Below are positions 1-7,148 of a stretch of 45,680 nt of DNA, one piece after another (the stretch's first letter is position 1; every line of letters starts with the position of its first letter). This DNA is from a virus. The DNA is taken from IMG/VR virus record IMGVR_UViG_3300034947_000011, positions 1-45,680 of that record. One strand, written 5' to 3'. The position numbers and the translations under genes were made by a program. The notes below the pieces were generated by a model. The model saw only the letters and a list, made by a program, of their open reading frames with translations. It was not told where the DNA came from and ran no database searches.

Positions 1-103
1 CCTTGCAGCCAACCACGCTAATTTGTAGCGTTATAGCGGCATCTGTAGCGTTCAAGTCCGGTATAATGTCTCTCACATCATCAACTGTTAATGCTATTGT
101 CAT
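1..103 (-). CDS. Head-tail connector, 5' fragment (duplicate of the gene at 45247-45642)
   Basis: The start codon is at 101-103 on the minus strand, and the fragment encodes the first 34 residues, beginning MTIALTVDDVRDIIPDLNAT. It is the same gene as the complete copy at the right end, cut by the contig boundary. It should not be counted as a second gene. Confidence 0.9.
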   Translation of the reverse strand, partial: MTIALTVDDVRDIIPDLNATDAAITLQISVVGCK

Positions 104-141
104 AATTCACCACGGTTAAATTTAATACTGTTATTGTATCG
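1..141. repeat. Direct terminal repeat, left copy
   Basis: The first 141 bases are identical to bases 45540-45680. An exact repeat of this size at both contig ends shows that the molecule closes on itself. 141 is also a common largest k-mer in short-read assemblers, so the repeat probably marks a circularised or circularly permuted genome rather than true fixed termini. The repeat carries the 5' end of the head-tail connector gene. Confidence 0.95.
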
Positions 142-152
142 TTTATTTGCTA

Positions 153-182
153 TTAATAAAAAAGTATTGCTATTTATATAAT
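153..182 (+). promoter_or_regulatory. Candidate promoter for the 226-893 gene pair
   Basis: A perfect TATAAT lies at 177-182 and a poor -35 (TTAATA, 153-158) lies 18 bases upstream, within a very AT-rich tract. It is placed about 44 bases before the GTG start at 226. The weak -35 makes this tentative. The divergent connector/tail operon (start at 103) must also be promoted from this region or by read-through, but I see no clear minus-strand promoter. Confidence 0.4.
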
Positions 183-225
183 ATTGTGTAAAGTTATTAT
201 TGTTTTATTTGAAAGGAGAATAAAA

Positions 226-462
226 GTGGTAAAACAAAAAACAAAGAAAGAAGCAGACTTGTTACAACAAATAGCAGATCTGGAACAAGACAACGCGCAC
301 ATGATTGACAAGCTTGCAACAATGCCAGGCATCAAGAAATGCAACCTGCGCAACAAAATGTTAATGGCAATACTGCCTCAAGTGCGCATTGATTATGCTA
401 AATCAGATGCTCAACGTGCTCTAAAAGCGGTTGATGAAATTATGGAAGTTTGGGGGATGTAG
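226..462 (+). CDS. Hypothetical 78-aa charged protein
   Basis: A GTG start at 226 is chosen because AGGAG lies 7 bases upstream; the frame stays open to 184 but has no ribosome site there. The protein opens with a lysine/glutamate-rich helical stretch (KQKTKKEADLLQQIADLEQD), probably a short coiled coil, followed by a second helical segment. It is the first gene of a two-gene plus-strand unit that lies against the late operon. I do not recognise the family. Its position as an isolated pair near the end of the structural genes resembles a moron. Confidence 0.65.
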   Translation: MVKQKTKKEADLLQQIADLEQDNAHMIDKLATMPGIKKCNLRNKMLMAILPQVRIDYAKSDAQRALKAVDEIMEVWGM

Positions 463-464
463 TG

Positions 465-893
465 ATGGTTAATTCAATAAAGAAAAACATTGCATTTACT
501 GCAACAACATCAGCAATGGCATGGATGGTTTACGCAAATAATTTTGATTATGCAAATGTTGTTTTTGTTATTTACACGCTGTTTGTTATTGCCGGCTTTG
601 TTTCTGCGCTTTTCATGTATTCTGTTTCAGCGATCATCAACAATGACGCACTATCAGTAAGCTGGAAAAGCGAAGATGCAAAAAGCTTTGATAAAACAGT
701 AATGGCTGCAATAAAACTAAATAAAAAGTTTAGCGGTATTGGATTTTTGATTAACTCAATAAAAACATCAATAACAGTTATCTTAATGTTGTTATGTGGT
801 TTTGAGTTTTTAGTTGTATTTTACATATTGACGACACTAATGGTTATTCACTGTGTTAGAGTGTGCGCAAATGCGGCGACAAAACATGCCTAA
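465..893 (+). CDS. Hypothetical integral membrane protein (142 aa)
   Basis: ATG at 465 follows the stop of the preceding gene by two bases and has a G-rich ribosome site (GGGGGA) 8 bases upstream; an in-frame TTG at 450 is a weaker alternative. The protein has hydrophobic segments near residues 8-25, 33-58 and 95-125, suggesting three to four membrane spans with a lysine-rich loop near residues 70-90. Function is unknown. A short membrane protein in a small independent unit could act in superinfection exclusion, but that is a guess. Confidence 0.65.
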   Translation: MVNSIKKNIAFTATTSAMAWMVYANNFDYANVVFVIYTLFVIAGFVSALFMYSVSAIINNDALSVSWKSEDAKSFDKTVMAAIKLNKKFSGIGFLINSIKTSITVILMLLCGFEFLVVFYILTTLMVIHCVRVCANAATKHA

Positions 894-897
894 AAAC

Positions 898-921
898 AAA
901 GCCCCTTACCTGAGGCTTTTT
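898..921. terminator. Bidirectional terminator between convergent genes
   Basis: AAAGCC (898-903) pairs with GGCTTT (914-919), followed by further T on the plus strand and flanked by A on the other side. It lies exactly between the stop at 893 (plus) and the stop at 923 (minus) and would terminate both units. Confidence 0.8.
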
Positions 922-922
922 A

Positions 923-2164
923 TTAATCCACGTTCACAGAATACTGCTGCACTGTTATAGTGCTTGTTCCGTCAACTCTGGTGACCTGTGGCTTGATTAT
1001 GTCGCCTGACTCCATGCTTACAGCTACTAACAACGATGCAGAACCTGTTATTGCCCCTATCTCAACACTGGCAACCATATCATCTGGTAAAACAGCAAAA
1101 CCAGATCCGCTATCCTTAACGAATCTAAAATTGAACACTCTATCACCGCCAGTGCTTATCGCAGATAGCGCAACATGTATAGTTCCATCGAATGTGGTTT
1201 CTCCATCGTATCTTAACGCACCAGTTGCAGCATCAACCAATGTGAAACGCTCTATATTAGATCCAGCTAGTAGTCCTGTGCCAAAATTAATGTCATACCA
1301 TTGCCCGCTAGTAACTGGATTTGTGATAGCTACGTTGTCTTTGATATAAGCAGAGCCGATCCGCTGGCTATCAGGCATAATATTGTTTGCTGCAGAAACA
1401 ACTTTCAATGATTTCTGAGTTAAACTACCAGCCGCGAACACAGTACCATTGATCCCACCCTCTTCCTGGCAGCCTCGAAAGTTTAGACTGTCTATTCCTG
1501 CTTGAATTTCAGGCTTCATATCAAAAACAGTTTCATTAGATCCGATTGATAGCGTTGGCGTTATGAAATTAATTGAGCCACTTGTTGCTGCTCCCTGCCC
1601 TGTAAAATGAACACAACCAGGCGCGTTATTGCCAAACACAAACATTAAATTGACTTCGAAAAATAGCGTTCCTTCAAATACTAATCCTTGATTGAAATTA
1701 GTTATTGATCCGAAGTGAACGTTCCAACCACCACTTGATGTTCCGCCATTAATAGAACCCATAGCTAACATGTTGGTGAATTTAGGGCCATTAGATGCCT
1801 GAAAACTCCAAGGATCGCCGCCTGATGTATTATTAATTTCCCACATGTTACCGTTAGGTGCTTCAAACCACGTTAAGTCTTGTATTTCAATTTCGCCCTG
1901 AGCATCTAAATCGCGGAAACAAGAATCAGTCCCTGTATAAATCCATTTTGCTCTATTTAAAGCTCTTAGTGTGGCTCGCTTACCTGCGCCAGGCAATGCC
2001 AATGGATAAGGACTAGAAATATCATTGTCAAAAATATACTCATTGTCACCAGGTATTATTGATAAAACACCATCTTTTAACACTGGATCAGGAAGGTCAA
2101 ATAACGACCTCACAACAACAGCGCTAGTATTAGGCTTTAGCGTAAAAACTTTTGAAAAACCCAT
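923..2164 (-). CDS. Putative tail fibre / receptor-binding protein (413 aa)
   Basis: This is the last gene of the capsid-fibre operon. It starts two bases downstream of the preceding stop. Residues ~70-250 are rich in G, N, S and aromatic residues with short beta-like repeats, as in beta-helix or beta-sandwich fibre domains. The C-terminal ~150 residues (TFDGTIHVALSAISTGGDRVFNFRF) look like a jelly-roll tip module. No catalytic motif was seen. The call rests on composition and position next to other fibre genes; a head-fibre role is also possible. Confidence 0.6.
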   Translation of the reverse strand: MGFSKVFTLKPNTSAVVVRSLFDLPDPVLKDGVLSIIPGDNEYIFDNDISSPYPLALPGAGKRATLRALNRAKWIYTGTDSCFRDLDAQGEIEIQDLTWFEAPNGNMWEINNTSGGDPWSFQASNGPKFTNMLAMGSINGGTSSGGWNVHFGSITNFNQGLVFEGTLFFEVNLMFVFGNNAPGCVHFTGQGAATSGSINFITPTLSIGSNETVFDMKPEIQAGIDSLNFRGCQEEGGINGTVFAAGSLTQKSLKVVSAANNIMPDSQRIGSAYIKDNVAITNPVTSGQWYDINFGTGLLAGSNIERFTLVDAATGALRYDGETTFDGTIHVALSAISTGGDRVFNFRFVKDSGSGFAVLPDDMVASVEIGAITGSASLLVAVSMESGDIIKPQVTRVDGTSTITVQQYSVNVD

Positions 2165-2165
2165 A

Positions 2166-2441
2166 TCAGACCACCTTTACATTTATAGTGCAACCCTGAT
2201 TCGACCAAATGAACGCGCCAACATCGTCAACATCGTTTATCAATTCTTCTCTAGGATAAAATGGCCTAAAACCAGTCGTATTATCAGGTTCACCTGCAAG
2301 AGCCGCCCCTGAATACAACTTACCTTGCCCATTCCCAATCATCTTTACGCTAATCTGTATCCCAGGAGTTATCCCTGTTTCGCTGTAAATATCTACAACT
2401 GTTTTAGCCGGTACAACAATATTTGGTATTGTATTTGCCAT
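2166..2441 (-). CDS. Short virion protein, paralogue of the N-terminal domain of the 2910-4292 product
   Basis: The 91-aa product begins MANTIPNIVVPAKTVVDIYS and matches most of residues 1-87 of the upstream fibre gene product (shared IPAKTVVD, MIGNG, KLYSG, GEPDN, GAFIWSNQGCTI). The ribosome site AGAGG precedes the ATG. Because the same domain is elsewhere fused to a C-terminal fibre domain, it is probably an attachment or decoration domain that anchors to the virion. The exact role is unknown. Confidence 0.65.
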   Translation of the reverse strand: MANTIPNIVVPAKTVVDIYSETGITPGIQISVKMIGNGQGKLYSGAALAGEPDNTTGFRPFYPREELINDVDDVGAFIWSNQGCTINVKVV

Positions 2442-2463
2442 TTATACAACCTCTTTTAGCATG

Positions 2464-2907
2464 TTAACTCGCAATTATACCGTGTAATAACGGTTGTGTT
2501 ACGGTTATTATATCACAATTTTCATCTTGATAACTAACAGCAGAGCGATTATAGGCAGCGTAATATCTCTGCTCACCGTTTATAATCCACTCAATATCAT
2601 CGAATGATTTAATGAATTTACCTTCTGCCACTTGCTCAACACCATCCTCATCAGTGTAAACAGTGTCTTTAGCTTTACCAATCACCGCTGTCATCGGCAG
2701 ACTTAGAAACCAATCAACCTGCTCTTGGTTCAATCGGCTTAGCGCAACAGACTTAACACCAGTCGCTTTAATCGGATTCTTATCGGCAATCAGTTTTGCC
2801 TCACCATTATCATCAACGTAACAATGTTTACTTCCAGCTTCAGCTTCTGCTAATAGTGCTGTACGAAATACAGGTGTATCAATTACTTCTGTTATATAAT
2901 CTCTCAT
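2464..2907 (-). CDS. Hypothetical protein of the fibre operon (147 aa)
   Basis: It starts three bases after the upstream fibre gene stop, so it is translated in the same operon. The protein is acidic and soluble, with no membrane segment or signal peptide. Its place between two fibre genes suggests a fibre-assembly chaperone or minor structural protein, but I recognise no family motif. Confidence 0.6.
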   Translation of the reverse strand: MRDYITEVIDTPVFRTALLAEAEAGSKHCYVDDNGEAKLIADKNPIKATGVKSVALSRLNQEQVDWFLSLPMTAVIGKAKDTVYTDEDGVEQVAEGKFIKSFDDIEWIINGEQRYYAAYNRSAVSYQDENCDIITVTQPLLHGIIAS

Positions 2908-2909
2908 AA

Positions 2910-4292
2910 TTAAGCTCCTGCCAGTACGTCATAATCGTTAGCTTTGAGTGACTTCATGTGTCCGAACATGTGCGTTACACCTTCCGAAAATGCGCCAACA
3001 CGAATCAGGGCAGGCGATGTTATAGGTGATGCAGTAGCAACAACGGAATCTTCTATAACCTCATTCACTGACAATTTAAAGTTTGTGCCGTCAAATATAA
3101 CAAGCACGTTGTCCAGTGTGTTTGGCGTAATGGTCGATGTTGATGTTAACGTATCAGTTAAGCCGCTAATCAACTTGGCAACGTAATTACCTGAACTGTT
3201 AATACTCAATGATACATATTCAGTTAATCCAGCATTGCCTAATATAAATACCGTTTGATCAACAGAGTTAATTCCTAGCACATCAAAAACAGTGTTTATT
3301 GTAAATAGTGCCGGGTCAAACCCTGCTGGTACTGGATAGGTTAGGTTTGTTGCTGCTTGTGTTGTATTGAGTCCATATATAGGGTTTACATGGAATGGTA
3401 GACCAGTGTCGTTAGGTGCCCACACAATACACTCTGTCAGAGTGGCACCTATTGATCTGAAATCTGCCGCATAGAAAGAACTACCACCTATCTCAGTGGT
3501 GTCTACTGTTAGGTTAAATCTTTTCCACTGCTCGGTTAATTCAACCAAAGATTCAGACACAGAGTTATGTGATAGCAATCCAACATATCCTGTGCCAGAT
3601 ACAGTTCTTGCCCATATGTATTTGCTTTCACCATTTATAATCCCAATAGCGTTTCCTGACGCATAGTAATCGCCATTTCCTGTTATAAGATATGCGTCTG
3701 TAGTGCCGTTTGGTGATATTACCGATGATGGTGATACAGTTGCTAGTCCATTTATCCAAAAGCTTGCGTCTGTCAAGTCTGTTTCTATTTTATTAGTCAC
3801 CGCACCACCAAGCAACACGCCATCCTTCTCAATACGTGGATGGTCAATTGCTGCTGTTTTTATTGTGCCTACTGGGTCTCCGCCTAAATCAGTAGGGCAC
3901 GCAGCACTATACTGCGCAGTTGATGCGCATGTGTATGTTGCAGGTCCAGTGCCTAGTCTTGGCTCGATTCCCCACGTGCAATCGTACTGAGTGTAAAATA
4001 AAACTCTTGGATCTGTTTCGATTAGTGACGGCGCAATTGTACAACCTTGATTTGACCAAATAAAAGCGCCAGAGTCTCCTGTGTCGTTTAACGCCTTCTC
4101 TTTCTCATAGATCGGATAAAACCCAGTTGCATTATCTGGCTCGCCATCTAAAGACGGACCTGAGTAAAGCTTGGCTTCACCATTTCCTATCATTTCAATT
4201 ACGATTTTAGATCCTGTTATGATATCTGTTTGCGCATATAGATCGACAACAGTTTTCGCTGGAATAATCACATTAGGCAGAGTATCAGACAT
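2910..4292 (-). CDS. Putative tail/head fibre with C-terminal lectin-like domain (460 aa)
   Basis: Residues 1-90 form a domain duplicated in the short gene at 2166-2441. A linker then leads to a beta-rich region (~160-300), and the C-terminal part (ending DNVLVIFDGTNFKLSVNEVIEDSVVA...) resembles a laminin-G/concanavalin-like jelly roll of the type used for sugar binding. It is the first gene after the capsid terminator. I infer a receptor-binding or decorating fibre. The N-terminal domain would be the virion anchor and the C-terminal part the ligand-binding end. Confidence 0.6.
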   Translation of the reverse strand: MSDTLPNVIIPAKTVVDLYAQTDIITGSKIVIEMIGNGEAKLYSGPSLDGEPDNATGFYPIYEKEKALNDTGDSGAFIWSNQGCTIAPSLIETDPRVLFYTQYDCTWGIEPRLGTGPATYTCASTAQYSAACPTDLGGDPVGTIKTAAIDHPRIEKDGVLLGGAVTNKIETDLTDASFWINGLATVSPSSVISPNGTTDAYLITGNGDYYASGNAIGIINGESKYIWARTVSGTGYVGLLSHNSVSESLVELTEQWKRFNLTVDTTEIGGSSFYAADFRSIGATLTECIVWAPNDTGLPFHVNPIYGLNTTQAATNLTYPVPAGFDPALFTINTVFDVLGINSVDQTVFILGNAGLTEYVSLSINSSGNYVAKLISGLTDTLTSTSTITPNTLDNVLVIFDGTNFKLSVNEVIEDSVVATASPITSPALIRVGAFSEGVTHMFGHMKSLKANDYDVLAGA

Positions 4293-4307
4293 TTATCCCC
4301 TCTCGTA

Positions 4308-4334
4308 AAAATAGCTCCATATAGGAGCTATTTT
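4308..4334. terminator. Strong hairpin terminator after the capsid gene
   Basis: Eleven base pairs (AAAATAGCTCC / GGAGCTATTTT) enclose a 5-base loop, with U-rich ends on both strands. It follows the major capsid stop at 4360 on the minus strand and precedes the fibre genes. Partial termination here would give more capsid than fibre mRNA. Confidence 0.8.
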
Positions 4335-4359
4335 AAAACTTTTAACTAGCTGTTGCTAA

Positions 4360-5391
4360 TTAAGCAGCTTGGCAGTAAAGCGCACATTTCTGACCGCTGA
4401 ATGTGTTTTTAGAGACAAAGCCCTGCGCCATCCACTTGACCATTACATACGGGTCATTGTGCTTGGTGCGTTGGTCCATGTAGCTAGACATTGCCTGACC
4501 GGTAACAGCGTGCAAACCATCAAGATTGATGTATGCCATCATTAGTTCTTGACCGCCCGATAGCATTGGATCTTCATAAACTGAAGCGATACCGTTCATG
4601 CCGCGAACTTGTTGCAATACTGTTCCGAAGCTAGGCTCAGTTGTGCTGTATGGTGTACGCTCCCAATAAGACATCATTTCACGAGAAATTGCTAACTCGA
4701 TTAACTGCGAGCAGTTGTTAGTGATACGTAGCAAATCACGTAAACGTGCAATCTCATCAACAATGGCTTTGCCTGTTGTCGCGTTGTCGTCCATGTCTAC
4801 AGATGTTGTAGCTTGCACTAGAGATGTATCAGCTTTAATACCTGACCATACTCGACCGTCAGGAGACTTAACAGTTGCATCACCGTTCCACAGATAGTTG
4901 TTAGCAGTGCGGAGTAACACGAGTGTAGCTTCGCGGCTATCATCAACCATTGTATCAAAACCGTCCGCGCCAAATGTTAGATATTCACGCCAGTCGCGCT
5001 TAGTGCCGTGATCCATGATTGGAATCACAGTGCCAGCGTTTTTGTATTCAACTGCATCAGTGATAATACCTGTTTGACCAGATAGAGACACCTTTCCACC
5101 TGTTTGTGCGCTTGCTTGACGATACGTGTAATCAAGCTTACCAAGGTTAACTGCTTTTGATACAGCATTAATTCGCTGATACGTTGCAAACTCACCAGCA
5201 GGATTCATAATAATCTGCGTGCGATCATCCATTTCGCGATAGGCTTCGTCCGGGCTTACACCTGCATTTGTTAACAGTTTTTTAAAGTCTGATTCAGACG
5301 CACGTTGCAGCTCAGCGTTAACTTGATACTGGTGACGCTGTGCGCGAGTCCATTCTTTCGCTTTATTGCGATTTAAATATAAAGTGCTCAT
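4360..5391 (-). CDS. Major capsid protein (343 aa)
   Basis: It lies directly downstream of the protease/scaffold and decoration genes, the usual order for HK97-fold capsids. Length (343 aa) and features are consistent: a helical N-arm, then an E-loop-like region around residues 85-125, and conserved-looking segments such as VIPIMDHGTKRDWREYLTFG and an R/W-rich C-terminal domain. The sequence resembles the DUF6260-type HK97-fold capsid families of Proteobacterial phages, but the family name is from memory. A strong terminator follows. Confidence 0.8.
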   Translation of the reverse strand: MSTLYLNRNKAKEWTRAQRHQYQVNAELQRASESDFKKLLTNAGVSPDEAYREMDDRTQIIMNPAGEFATYQRINAVSKAVNLGKLDYTYRQASAQTGGKVSLSGQTGIITDAVEYKNAGTVIPIMDHGTKRDWREYLTFGADGFDTMVDDSREATLVLLRTANNYLWNGDATVKSPDGRVWSGIKADTSLVQATTSVDMDDNATTGKAIVDEIARLRDLLRITNNCSQLIELAISREMMSYWERTPYSTTEPSFGTVLQQVRGMNGIASVYEDPMLSGGQELMMAYINLDGLHAVTGQAMSSYMDQRTKHNDPYVMVKWMAQGFVSKNTFSGQKCALYCQAA

Positions 5392-5814
5392 TTATAGCGC
5401 CTCCACTAATACTAATTCATCATCTGCTGATGTTGTTACCGTTTCGCGTGCCACCGCTACAGCTACACCTGCTGACAACACAACTAAGCGACCACTTGCA
5501 GCGCGTTCAAGTAGCGTTTCATTTTCAACTAGCGCTTGACCTGTTGCCGCGCGAACCCGGAAAACTAAGCCCTGTCGTGCAATATACGCTTCCATTGAAT
5601 CGCCAACAACAAACGCATCTGAAATATGACCGCCTACACCTGGCCCTTTTTCTTTTGCAATAAGTAATTGTCCAGCCGTATCTGCCGCGCCTGCATCTAG
5701 ATCATTACCTGATTTTGCAACAATGTTACCAGGTAAAAACGTTGCACCGGCTAAGCCTTCAACGACAAGTGGATTTGGAAGCTCCACCGGGCCTGCATGT
5801 ACTTTATAAGCCAT
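5392..5814 (-). CDS. Capsid decoration protein (DUF2190-like, 140 aa)
   Basis: A small, glycine/alanine-rich beta protein with the pattern PNPLVVEGLAGATFLPGNIVAKSG, which fits the DUF2190 head-decoration/fibre-base family. It overlaps the protease stop by one base and the capsid start follows immediately, so the three are translated together. In this family the protein binds the outside of the expanded capsid. A second partially related beta domain could not be confirmed by eye. Confidence 0.7.
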   Translation of the reverse strand: MAYKVHAGPVELPNPLVVEGLAGATFLPGNIVAKSGNDLDAGAADTAGQLLIAKEKGPGVGGHISDAFVVGDSMEAYIARQGLVFRVRAATGQALVENETLLERAASGRLVVLSAGVAVAVARETVTTSADDELVLVEAL

Positions 5815-6209
5815 TATTTAGTCTCCCAAGGTTTCATGGAAATTGTAGAACCTTCTTTATCTTTAGGAGATTGTGAATTGGTTCCGTTTGGTGCGCCTAC
5901 TACAACGCCATTTTTAGCAAGGACTTTGTGAAGTGCATTGGCACCGAGCGCCTTTGCTTCAGCTTCTTCAAGCCCCATAAATGGAGCAGCTTGTTTAGCT
6001 AGTGCATCAAGCTCTTTGTCTTTGTTACCGGCAAGCTCGGCTTGCAATGTTTTTACTGTTTCGGTTAGTGGCGCAATAGCTTTGTTGACCGCTGCGGCAA
6101 TATCCGGCGTATTTGACTCATTGTATTTTGCAAGCAATTCAGCGTCGGAAATTTCTGCATTAACAGTAATCCCTTTTGCTGCAAGTGCTGCGATCAGTGT
6201 TTCGCGCAT
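5814..6209 (-). CDS. Nested scaffold protein from internal start (131 aa)
   Basis: An in-frame ATG at 6209 inside the protease gene is preceded by GAGGGTGA with 4 bases of spacing, a better ribosome site than chance would give. The product begins MRETLIAALAAKGITVNAEI and is alanine/lysine/glutamate-rich and helical, as expected of a scaffold. Phage lambda uses the same layout (Nu3 nested in C). The internal start is visible in the sequence; that it is used is inference. Confidence 0.6.
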   Translation of the reverse strand: MRETLIAALAAKGITVNAEISDAELLAKYNESNTPDIAAAVNKAIAPLTETVKTLQAELAGNKDKELDALAKQAAPFMGLEEAEAKALGANALHKVLAKNGVVVGAPNGTNSQSPKDKEGSTISMKPWETK

Positions 6210-6977
6210 TGCGTCACCCTCTTTATTGTTAATTAAATTATTGTCATTTGCATTATCGCAATTGTTTTTATTGTGTGCAAATGCCTGTTTACATGCAGCA
6301 AAGAATCGTGCCAATAGGCTTTTTTCTTGCTCGTTTGTGGCAATTCCGTTAATCACCTCGTCAATATCTCCGAGCGTTTTTAGCATCTCGTCGATATTTA
6401 CTGTGATGGTCTGGTCATCATTTTCGCCATTAAAGCGGATAAATGTTGCAGCGCCACCAGCAGGCGGCTCATCATCAGGTAGCATTGCAACGTGATCACC
6501 GATCTGATTCTTGGCTTTTGCATGGTATTCTTTTCCGCAAGCATTAACGCCTGATTCATTGTTTCCATCGAAAAATAACCCGGTAGAAATTCCAATCGGC
6601 TCACCGTTTTTTAGGCGATTAACATAATACTCGCCATTATCCTGCGCAAGCATCATCTTTTCTTTGAACTCGGCATCTGCATAGTTTACGCCGTTGTTAT
6701 TATACGTGTTGATGATCACGCCACCCGAGAAGTGATCCATCATGGCTTTTCCTGACATTGCCGAAATGCCGTTTCCGTTTTCGTCCTCTGGGTGTCGTAG
6801 AGTAACAGGCTGCCCGCGATACGTTGCAAGGCCTTTGGCATTCTCTTCTTTTTCGTAAAGAATGCCGTTCATTACCGCATCATCAACTGTGATCGGTATT
6901 CCTAAGATCTGCCAAATCCCGTCTTTAACTTGACGGAACTGACTTTTCTGAGTGTTTGTGTAAATGTTTATCCGCAT
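5814..6977 (-). CDS. Prohead protease fused to scaffold (DUF2213-like, 387 aa)
   Basis: Residues 1-190 match DUF2213 prohead-protease proteins: RGQPVTLRHPEDENG near residue 55, IGISTG near residue 130, and the KNQIGDHVAMLPDDEPPAGG segment near residues 155-175, where H is likely catalytic. The rest is a charged, alanine-rich helical scaffold region. A strong internal start at 6209 would make the scaffold alone. The ATG at 6977 has AAGGAG upstream. It is the first gene of the capsid operon. Confidence 0.8.
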   Translation of the reverse strand: MRINIYTNTQKSQFRQVKDGIWQILGIPITVDDAVMNGILYEKEENAKGLATYRGQPVTLRHPEDENGNGISAMSGKAMMDHFSGGVIINTYNNNGVNYADAEFKEKMMLAQDNGEYYVNRLKNGEPIGISTGLFFDGNNESGVNACGKEYHAKAKNQIGDHVAMLPDDEPPAGGAATFIRFNGENDDQTITVNIDEMLKTLGDIDEVINGIATNEQEKSLLARFFAACKQAFAHNKNNCDNANDNNLINNKEGDAMRETLIAALAAKGITVNAEISDAELLAKYNESNTPDIAAAVNKAIAPLTETVKTLQAELAGNKDKELDALAKQAAPFMGLEEAEAKALGANALHKVLAKNGVVVGAPNGTNSQSPKDKEGSTISMKPWETK

Positions 6978-6997
6978 ATAATTACTCCTTTTATCGG

Positions 6998-7026
6998 ATT
7001 ATACCGCCGTGTTAATTTTGTGCAAA
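6998..7026 (-). promoter_or_regulatory. Promoter of the capsid operon
   Basis: On the minus strand, TTTGCA (7026-7021), a 17-base spacer and a perfect TATAAT (7003-6998) lie about 20 bases before the protease start at 6977, with a terminator just upstream. The layout marks the start of a new transcription unit. Confidence 0.65.
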
Positions 7027-7095
7027 ATGCGATAGAAAACTGACAAATTTGAAACAGTCGTGATTGATTTTGTTAGCTATCAGTAGACGTTAAGA

Positions 7096-7118
7096 GAAAA
7101 GCCAGCGGTTAGGCTGGC
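7096..7118 (-). terminator. Terminator after the tailspike gene
   Basis: GCCAGC pairs with GCTGGC across a 6-base loop and is followed on the minus strand by TTTTCTCTT. It lies 31 bases after the tailspike stop and separates it from the capsid operon. Confidence 0.75.
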
Positions 7119-7148
7119 ATATATTTTCCGTTCGTTGTTGATGATCTG

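Noticed and set aside
184-225. N-terminal extension of the 226-462 gene (MCKVIIVLFERRI)
   Set aside because: No ribosome site before 184 and the sequence overlaps the promoter; GTG at 226 has AGGAG at proper distance.
5938-6495. 185-aa serine/alanine-rich frame on the plus strand
   Set aside because: It is exactly antisense to the protease/scaffold gene, has low-complexity composition from reversed codons and no ribosome site.
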